Part shown: in pieces, positions 10,606 to 17,495 of the stretch
Position numbering within the stretch: position 1 is the stretch's first letter
How the letters are laid out: each line of letters opens with the position of its first letter
NCBI GenBank assembly: GCA_030704615.1
Contig: CM060732.1
Location: 56,587,053-56,651,052 of the forward strand
DNA length: 64,000 nt
Direction of reading: 5' to 3'
Source: Takakia lepidozioides
Lineage: Eukaryota > Streptophyta > Takakiopsida > Takakiales > Takakiaceae
Notes under the pieces: model-generated
What the model saw: the letters and a program-made list of their open reading frames with translations, nothing else
Database searches by the model: none
Told to the model about the DNA's origin: nothing
Program-made: the position numbers and the translations under genes

Positions 10606-11167
10606 TGTCAAGTTAAATAAGCACAGTGTGAAAACAACTAGAATAAAGCTAGTTATTTGTATTTAACACTTGGATTTAGGTCAAGTGTTAAATCAGGTGT
10701 CAAGTTTAGTTTGACACCTGAACAGCCTTATCTTCACGAGAGCGGCGGTCGCGTGGCTCATCTCTCTCGAGTTGAGCCTGCGCAACCGAGCTCCTTCATC
10801 GCTTCAGATATGAGTGTGCTTATGATGGGAGTGTAGGTTGTTGTGGGGTGGAGTCCCCATAGCTTGGGGTGCCCCTGGCTCGACTTCTGTTTTAACGAGT
10901 GATGCTGTTGGATTCATGTTGTTTCTTGTGTGAACAGTGTGTTCTTAGCTTTGTTTATCACTCGAGAGAGATCAGTTTGCATCTGTGAGTGCAAGATGTG
11001 AGCTTAATTAGTTTTTAGCACTTGTGGATTTTGTGTGAAGATGAGAGAGAAACACGAGGGTGCAATGGCAAGTTAGGCTTCTGTGTGTTGAAAGCGGTAA
11101 CACAAAAGTGCATGGGTATTCTCCCTTTATAACGGTCACTGGCTGAGCGGCAGATTGAGAGCCGAGC
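10606..11167 (+). other. 5' leader of the methyltransferase element with hairpin cluster
   Basis: This 560-bp region has no conserved frame. Three hairpins sit close together: 10636-10654 (6-bp stem), 10661-10693 (perfect 12-bp stem, 9-nt loop) and 10695-10719 (perfect 9-bp stem, 7-nt loop). No tRNA-Met primer-binding site like that of the chromovirus was found. It may contain a 5' LTR whose partner is lost or strongly diverged. Confidence 0.5.
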
Positions 11168-12637
11168 ATGGTGCCACCTTCACCGCCACCCTCAATTACT
11201 GTAGAGTCAGACACAGACTCGGAGGCTTCATCAACAGGTGTGCACTTTCATTCGCCATTGTTGTGGGACGACATGGAGGAGATGTATGGAGCTACCAAGG
11301 GGGAGGAGAGTGCGGGTATTGCACCAGGACCACCTCAGTTGTCACCATTGGATACCACACCTATTGTGTGGCAGTATCCAAATGAAGGCATTTGCCTCCT
11401 GGACTTGTTTGGCGGGATCAGCACCGGATTGGCTGTTGTGCTACAGGCAGGTGTGCAAGTAAGGTGTTACCTGTATGTGGAGAGGGATGAGACTGCACGA
11501 CGCGTCTCACTGCGCTATGTTGCTCAGTTGGTACAGCAGTACCCTGCTTTGTTGCCAGTGTCTGCAGTTCGTGGATACCAACAAGCCTTGCCAGCAGACA
11601 TTTCGTTGCTGGGGGCGCCGGATTTGGAGCAGGTTGGCTCCATTGATCTGGTAGTGGCAGGTTGGCCCTGCCAAGGGCATTCATCAGCCGGGCATGGCAA
11701 TGGATTGCGAGACTCAAGGACGGGTCTGTTTTGGGAGATGGTACGGGTTTTGCGCCACTTGCAGCTTCATCAAGCTGTATCTCCAGCATACATCTTGGAG
11801 AATGTGCCACTGATGGGTGATTCTCGGGCCAGGGTGATGGCCAGTGTGCATCAAGTCCGGTCGTGGCTTGGGTCAACAGCGTTGCTGGATGCAGCTGCAG
11901 TGGGGTCACGGGCTCATCGTCCACGGCTTTGGTGGACTAACTTGATGCCACCCGCACTGCTCAAGCGTGCATTTGATGGGGTGCAGCGGTCAGCCCACCT
12001 CACCGTGGATGGCATTTTGGACACAGGGAGGCACTCTCAACGTGTGAGACACGATGACCGTTTGCCTTTGGCAGTGGTCAACAGGGTGGGTCAACCACGA
12101 GCAACATTACCTACACTGCTCAGCTTCCCAGGATCCCATGCTTTTTGGGATGGTGGACCTGGCCTCCTGTGGGATGCCCAGTTGCAGCAGTTAGTGGAGC
12201 CTAATGCCAACGAGCGAGAGCGGGCTATGGGGTTTTCCACTGGGACCACGGCGGTGCCTTCTCTTTCTGAGGCATCACGTCGTCAGGTGTTGGGGCAAGC
12301 AATGGATCTCAATTGCTTGACCTGGATTATCAGCTTGGCTATGGCTGAGCAACGTAGAGTGCGGAGTGCACTTCCCTTGACGGTCTCTCTGCCTACCGAG
12401 ACGGTACAGGCAGCGAGTGGGGGCGAGTCGGTGAGGACCACGGGGTGTAGACATCCATGGCACACGTGGGAGGTGCTCGAGGTTCAGAGGGAGTTGGCAG
12501 CCAAAGCAGTTGTGATGGATGAGGTTGGGGATTCTTCTTGGGATGAGGAGGTTCTCAATGATGAGATGATGGGGCAGGATGAGGCCTTGTCATTGACTGA
12601 GCAGGAAGGAAGTACTGCTCAAGAGGTTGCAGCATAG
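11168..12637 (+). CDS. C5-cytosine DNA methyltransferase encoded by retroelement
   Basis: This 489-residue protein would transfer a methyl group from S-adenosylmethionine to cytosine C5. Motif I is LDLFGGISTG (78-87) and the acidic motif II region is VERDE (104-108). Motif IV is GWPCQGHS (165-172) with catalytic Cys168, followed by GLRDSRTGLFWEMVRVLR. Motif VI is ENV (211-213), motif VIII is AHRPRLWWTN (249-258), the motif IX-like block is NERERAMGF (348-356) and motif X is GQAMDLNCLTWI (376-387). The GISTG and AHRPR-WW-N forms resemble the DNMT3/DRM side more than DNMT1/CMT; this is a by-eye judgement. No N-terminal reader domain is present, only an acidic Ser/Thr-rich lead of about 70 residues. 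The start is the first ATG of the frame. The frame is fully open, continues past TAG into RT, and is the best-preserved part of the element. Confidence 0.92.
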   Translation: MVPPSPPPSITVESDTDSEASSTGVHFHSPLLWDDMEEMYGATKGEESAGIAPGPPQLSPLDTTPIVWQYPNEGICLLDLFGGISTGLAVVLQAGVQVRCYLYVERDETARRVSLRYVAQLVQQYPALLPVSAVRGYQQALPADISLLGAPDLEQVGSIDLVVAGWPCQGHSSAGHGNGLRDSRTGLFWEMVRVLRHLQLHQAVSPAYILENVPLMGDSRARVMASVHQVRSWLGSTALLDAAAVGSRAHRPRLWWTNLMPPALLKRAFDGVQRSAHLTVDGILDTGRHSQRVRHDDRLPLAVVNRVGQPRATLPTLLSFPGSHAFWDGGPGLLWDAQLQQLVEPNANERERAMGFSTGTTAVPSLSEASRRQVLGQAMDLNCLTWIISLAMAEQRRVRSALPLTVSLPTETVQAASGGESVRTTGCRHPWHTWEVLEVQRELAAKAVVMDEVGDSSWDEEVLNDEMMGQDEALSLTEQEGSTAQEVAA

Positions 12638-12643
12638 CAACCA
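12635..12643 (+). promoter_or_regulatory. In-frame stop with TMV-type readthrough context
   Basis: The sequence TAG CAA CCA fits the UAG-CAR-YYA context known to promote stop-codon readthrough in tobamovirus-type genes. The frame before it (methyltransferase) and after it (RT) is the same and stays open on both sides. Readthrough would give a methyltransferase-RT fusion. A simple CAG-to-TAG mutation is the alternative. Confidence 0.45.
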
Positions 12644-14206
12644 CGGGACGCGTCCTCTACCCTTAAGCCCACTGGACTTAAGGTTGCAGTTACGGAGGAC
12701 AATTGGGAGCCTGACATTGGACCCATTGTCACCGGAGGAGAGAGACGACGTATACGGCGGTTCCTGAGGGCTTACAGGAATTGCTTTGCCTTTAGTTTGA
12801 AGGACTTGGGAGCACTGAAGGGTCAAGAGATCCGTATTGAGTTGGCCACTGACACGCCAATCTTTCGGAGACCCTATAGATACAGTGACATGGAGAGGTC
12901 TTTGATTCAGATGAGGACTCAAGATCTCTGGGAGGCAGGTTTGGTGGAGCTCTCTGGTGGAGAGTATGCTTCAGCCACAGTGATGCCAACCAAGAAGGAT
13001 GTCTATGGCAATTGGACGGAGAGACGTATGTGCGGTGATTACGGGCCTGTAAATCGTCAGACCAAGTCCGATAGGTATGCCATGCCGACACCAGAGGAGA
13101 TCTTTGATGCCATTGGGCATTCCATGGTCTTTAGCACGTTGGATTTACGATCCGGATATCACCAGTTGCCGATCAAGGAGGCGGATAAGCAAAAGACGGC
13201 ATTCTGGGGGATCAATGAGCACGGGACGGATTGCCTATACCAGTGGCGGTTCTTACCATTTGGGCTTAAAAACGCTCCCGCTGAGTTTCAAAGAGTCATG
13301 GATAGGATTCTAGCAGGGGTGGAGTTTGTTCGGTGCTACATAGATGACATCATCATCTTTAGTGCTACGGTGGAGGAGCATGAGAGACACCTTCAGGGGG
13401 TATTTGAGCGCTTGAGGACGCACGGATTGAAGTTACATCCGGGCAAGTGCAAGTTTTTCCACAACCAGATTGAGTATCTGGGTCACATGATATATCCTGG
13501 AGGATTGGGGGTACAGCAGACTAAGGTAGAGTCCATTGCACAGGTTCCACGCCCCACGGATGTGAGCCGAGTTCGAGCTTTCATGGGGTTAGCAAACTAT
13601 TATAGACGGTTTGTTAAGGGATTTAGTGCCATTGCAAAGGCTCTAACCAAGCTGACCAAGGTGGACCAGGAGTGGCAGTGGGAAGATGAGCAAGAACAAG
13701 CTTTTCAAGAGCTCAAGGCGAGGTTGACCTCGGCGCCCATCTTGAGACGACCTATCAGGGGGCGTCCTTTCCAGCTGCATACAGATTGGAGCATGCTGGG
13801 GCTTGGAGCGGTGCTCACACAGGTGGATGATGAGGGAAGAGAGTTCGTAGTGGCTTATGCTAGCCGCTCGAACAATGCTGCAGAGTCTAAGTATAGCTCA
13901 TATGAGGGAGAATGCTTAGCTGCAGTGTGGGCCGTGACACACTTCAGGTGCTATCTATACGACAACCTCTTCACCCTTGTCACGGATCACCAACCACTCA
14001 AGTGGTTGATGGAGTCAGACAAGCTTACGGGGAAGCTTGCACGGTGGGCACTCATACTTCAAGAGTATGACTTTCAGGTGGTGCATCGACCGGGTTTGGT
14101 CAATCGCAATGCAGATGGGTTGAGTCGCAATCCATGCACGAGCCAGCAGGATGACACTGGAGCTCGGTGGCATGGTGAGACGGACGAGGAGATGGTGCCC
14201 GGATGA
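12638..14206 (+). CDS. Retroelement reverse transcriptase and RNase H
   Basis: The frame is continuous with the methyltransferase frame after the TAG. There is no obvious strong ATG at its head, so expression as a fusion, or by internal initiation, is implied. RT blocks: MCGDYGPVNRQT, FSTLDLRSGYHQL (first Asp), FLPFGLKNAPAEFQRVM, and the catalytic YIDD at 13337-13348. RNase H follows with LHTDWSMLGLGAVLTQ, YSSYEGECLAAVWA and TDHQPLKWLM, giving the Asp, Glu and Asp catalytic set. The connection HRPGLVNRNADGLSR is the normal Ty3 RNase H end. The frame stops at TGA 14204-14206, probably a mutated sense codon since the integrase continues in frame. No inactivating change was seen in RT itself. 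Confidence 0.93.
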   Translation, partial: QPRDASSTLKPTGLKVAVTEDNWEPDIGPIVTGGERRRIRRFLRAYRNCFAFSLKDLGALKGQEIRIELATDTPIFRRPYRYSDMERSLIQMRTQDLWEAGLVELSGGEYASATVMPTKKDVYGNWTERRMCGDYGPVNRQTKSDRYAMPTPEEIFDAIGHSMVFSTLDLRSGYHQLPIKEADKQKTAFWGINEHGTDCLYQWRFLPFGLKNAPAEFQRVMDRILAGVEFVRCYIDDIIIFSATVEEHERHLQGVFERLRTHGLKLHPGKCKFFHNQIEYLGHMIYPGGLGVQQTKVESIAQVPRPTDVSRVRAFMGLANYYRRFVKGFSAIAKALTKLTKVDQEWQWEDEQEQAFQELKARLTSAPILRRPIRGRPFQLHTDWSMLGLGAVLTQVDDEGREFVVAYASRSNNAAESKYSSYEGECLAAVWAVTHFRCYLYDNLFTLVTDHQPLKWLMESDKLTGKLARWALILQEYDFQVVHRPGLVNRNADGLSRNPCTSQQDDTGARWHGETDEEMVPG

Positions 14207-15769
14207 CATGCATCTGCATTTCTGTGTATCTTGGTAGCGGAAGGCCAGGTTGGACCTGCAACAGGGATGACTGTAGATCAAGTGTCTGAGGACCTTGAGG
14301 CCAGCAATGAGCAAGGTGGCGCCAAAGATATACATGAGGATTCAGTTGTGTTGGACTACCTCCGCACTGGAGACACTGCAGCCACTGTGACTGCCAAAGA
14401 GAGGGATCGGATCCTACAACGAGCCAAGAGGTTCAAGTGGGAGGGGACACACCTGCTCCGAGTGTGGGAGGATGGTCGAGTGAGGATTGTGCCTCACCCA
14501 ACACAGCGGGCACGGTTAGTGCGGCATGCCCATGAGGAGTTGAGGCATTTTGGGGTGCGACGCACTCATAGTCTACTGCAAGGGCAGTATTGGTGGCGTG
14601 GTATGCACACAGAGGTGCAACAATTTGTGGCTAGGTGCATGGTGTATGACAGGGTGCGTGCTTTATTCAACGCCCCTACTCCACAATTGCACCCTCTTCC
14701 GATCATGGGATTGGGCTACAGGTGGAGTCTTGACTTCGCAGGGCCGTTGCCACTGGCCATGCGCCACAACAAGTACGTGTTGGTGATGGTGGAGCACTTC
14801 TCCAAGTGGATTGAATTGGTTCCATTGCCTGATAAGGCTAGTGAGGGAGCTGCGTATGCATTCTTGGATTGTGTGCTTAGCCGATTCGGTGCTCCAGCTG
14901 AGGTACTCACGCACCAAGGGAGAGAGTTCTTGGGGGAGTTTCAGGCTTTGTGTGACAAGGCCTTGATAGACCACCGCACCACTTCTCGGGATCATCCTGA
15001 GGCCGATGGCTTGGCAGAGAGAGTTGTTCAGACAGTAAAGAGGGGTTTGCGCAAGTATGGCTTGCAGAAGGGACACCTAGGAGATTGGGACCTTCAGTTA
15101 CCCTGGTTAGCCATGGGCTACAGGTTCAGCAAGCAAGCATCACTTGCCTCCTTCTCACCATACTTTCTTCTCTTTGGCCGAGAGCCGGATTTGCCTACAT
15201 CCATTCGCAGAGAAGCTGCTACAGTTCTTAACCTTGACGATCCGGACGTGTGGGCACGTGCATGTGAGCAGCGTGCAGAGTTGTTCAAGAGAGTCATGCC
15301 CATGGCTTTCGAGAACCTTGCCATTGCACAACACCGTGATACGTTGAGGTATGCTACCATACGTGGTGGGGGCTATCGTCCTGGGGTTCGGAGATTCAAC
15401 CCTGGTGACTATGTCTATCTGCAGCAGACTCCTCCTACGACCCTGGATGTGACTGCAGGACGTGTTATTTTGAGGGTTCGAGAGGTCTTGCCCTCAGGCG
15501 TCTTGGTCTTGGAGGGTCGGGATGGCATAACTTGGAAGGACCATGTGCGTAATTGTGCGCCATGTCACCTTCCGAATGTCGATGGCAGGATTGACCCAAA
15601 CCTGGCAGTGGTATCTGCAGGTTTGAGGTGCATGTTGTGTGGGTCTGCTAAAGGGGCAGCCACCATGCTGGTGTGTGATCGATGCTCTAGAGGTTGGCAT
15701 ATGGGATGCTTGACTCCACCTCTTGAGATGGTTCCGGGGGATTGGTTATGTCCACAATGCATTGGATAG
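14207..15769 (+). pseudogene. Retroelement integrase with C-terminal PHD finger, catalytic residue lost
   Basis: The zinc-finger region reads HEELRHFGVRRTH then ARCMVYDRV: the second Cys of the HHCC is Tyr (TAT at 14645-14647). The core has the first Asp in WSLDFAGPLP. The second position reads VLTHQGREF with His (CAC at 14912-14914) instead of Asp, and the Glu is in DGLAERVV. After the core comes a Ty3-type C-terminus (FNPGDYVYLQQ) and, at 15629-15763, a complete C4HC3 PHD finger: CMLC, VCDRCSRGWHMGC and WLCPQC, all eight ligands plus the conserved Trp. PHD fingers commonly read the histone H3 tail, so this could steer integration in place of a chromodomain. The loss of the active Asp suggests this copy cannot integrate on its own. 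Confidence 0.88.
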
Positions 15770-16113
15770 TGGGAGTGGATACAACCATGGAAGGCTAACA
15801 AGCAACGCAAGGCCCAGCTACAGGATACCTTGAATACACGAAGTCCTGGCTCAAGTTCACAGATTGCAAGACGGCGACTAACGATGGGGCTACTCTTGTA
15901 CCCGGCCTCTTGGTCTATAAAATTTGAGTACAATAGGGACAGTGATAGGGGACTTAGGACGGCTGTGGCTATTACATCTTGTAGCTATCTGGAGTTAGAG
16001 GGACCTATCCACCAGCTAGGGGGGCGATTGTGGCAGACTACTTTATTGTGCATATATGTATGGTGTGGTTTGGACAGCGATGTAGTTGTGTAGCGATATG
16101 TATGCGCACGACA
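15770..16113 (+). other. 3' untranslated end of the methyltransferase element
   Basis: No reading frame was seen. A G-rich purine tract (CTAGGGGGGCGA, about 16015-16026) is followed by TGTGGCAGAC at 16029, which is where a 3' LTR would begin. Only about 85 bases remain before the copia sequence resumes. Confidence 0.45.
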
Positions 16114-17147
16114 GAAGCAATGTTAATTGAGTTTGAAGCAGGACCTAGTAACCAGACCTGGATACTTGATTCTGGGGTGAGCATGCATGTTGGGAAAGAG
16201 AACTTGGAGTCCTTATCTGACCTGAACTCTCGCTCCTCGATCAATAGCATCTCTACTGCCAGTGGCACAAAGTTGCCAACCTCAGGAGCTGGATGTATCA
16301 ATTTCTCCGGAAATAAAATCATTGATGTTCTATATGTGCCGTCGATGACCAAAATCTCATTTTCCATAGGCAAATTAACAGACAATGGGCATGTTATCAT
16401 GTTTGACGCTCAAAAGTGCCTAGTATTTGACAAGGGAAATCCTCGGAAAATCCTTCTTAGAGGATCAAGGGACCCATATAATCGGTTGTATAAATTGGAT
16501 ATGTCTCCATCTGCCCTTTGAATGGGACGAGTCCTCGTGCATCCCAAGGTGGCCGCCCATTTGTAGCCTGCTGGAGCAAAGCAGCGACAAATATGAAGAA
16601 GTTTCTCGTCTGTGGCACAACCGGATTGGACATGCTAGCTATTCTCGACTGCACTACATGACTACCAATCATCTGATTTCGGGCGTTCCCTTGCTTTCAC
16701 ATCTTCACGATGTCTGCGAAGTATGTGTTAAGGCCAAACAATGCATGACTAAGATTTCCAAGGCAACCAAGCATCATACGTTGAGACCCTTCCAACTTGT
16801 TCACTCCGACTTGTGCGGCCTTCTAACTGTGATTCTGCTACATGATCACTTTCACTGATGACTATTCCAGGTGCTCATGGATTTATTGTCTCCAAACCAA
16901 AGATGAGGCTCTCAAGAAATTTCAAGAATTCATGAACATGGTTGAGACCTTCTTCTCGTCTAAAATCCAATGCATTCGATTAGACAAAGGAGGAGAATAT
17001 ATGTCTGATTCCAATGTATACGCTAGAGTAGATGTCTCCCTCTGGATATCTTCCCCCCTTCTTACTGTTGTTCCTGGCTCGGAGTGGAACCTCATTATGC
17101 AGCCTCAATGGCAAATCGTAAGGTTATTTTTTTCCTTACCAGATTAA
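16114..17147 (+). pseudogene. Decayed Ty1/copia protease and integrase start (second half of split element)
   Basis: The copia protease appears as NQTWILDSGVSMHVG. The GAG-pre-integrase finger follows (SRLWHNRIGHASYSRLHYM, then VCEVCVKAKQ), then the integrase start with FTDDYSRCSWIYCLQTKDEA and IRLDKGGEYMS. Frames shift at least twice and the element ends abruptly near 17147, without RT. The order gag, then 5.5-kb insert, then protease-integrase on the same strand identifies it as the continuation of 9646-10605. Confidence 0.85.
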
Positions 17148-17447
17148 TAAAGTTTCCAGGGCTACAATGATACCCTTGTTAATTTTTTAAAAAAAAAAGC
17201 CAATAAAGAACATTGTTATGAGAAGCCATCGCTACCAGCTAGTGCGGTGGGAATATGTAGGGCCGTTTCATTGGGCCCTGATTCTAGAGTGGTCCAGGAA
17301 TTAATGTGCTCCAGGAATTAGAGTGGGTGCTTATATAGGAAGGCCACGTGTATTAAGGAATGAGATGAGGGGGTCCAAAAAAAAGAAGGGAGGAATTGGC
17401 TAAATTTAGAATAGGGAGTCTTGTAAGGTTGACATGTGTCCAGGGCC
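17148..17447. other. Short A-rich and GGGCCC-containing region without genes
   Basis: It contains a poly-A run near 17188 and a GGGCCC palindrome near 17272. It leads directly into the promoter-like module at 17448-17495 and may be part of a diverged LTR. Confidence 0.4.
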
Positions 17448-17495
17448 TTCTAGAAGGCTTCTAGAAGGGTCCCACCACCTGAGAGGGTATATAAG
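17448..17495 (+). promoter_or_regulatory. Promoter-like module: two TTCTAGAA elements and TATA box
   Basis: Two palindromic TTCTAGAA elements (17448-17455 and 17459-17466) have the core form of a plant heat-shock element. They are followed 22 bases later by TATATAAG at 17488-17495. This is the arrangement of a heat-responsive promoter. The spacing of the two palindromes is one base off a perfect continuous element. No coding sequence with clear identity follows. Confidence 0.4.

Larger units (their letters stand above)
10606..16113 (+). mobile_element. Ty3/gypsy-like retroelement carrying a DNA methyltransferase, inserted in copia
   Basis: This 5.5-kb block separates the gag and protease parts of one copia element. 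It starts TGTCAAG after CGAAG (10601-10605) and ends GACA before GAAGC (16114), giving TG...CA ends with a possible 4-bp duplication GAAG. Order: leader with hairpins, DNA methyltransferase (11168-12637), RT-RNase H (12638-14206) and integrase-PHD (14207-15769), all in one frame with stops TAG at 12635 and TGA at 14204. No gag or retropepsin was found. I could not match the 5' leader to the 3' end as a pair of LTRs, so the exact borders are provisional. The integrase has lost a catalytic residue. Confidence 0.85.

Noticed and set aside
10606-10740. Possible complete short LTR at the left of the methyltransferase element
   Set aside because: No matching sequence exists at 15770-16113, so an LTR pair cannot be claimed.
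11418-11924. Minus-strand 168-codon frame inside the methyltransferase gene
   Set aside because: Antisense shadow; the plus strand has full methyltransferase motifs.
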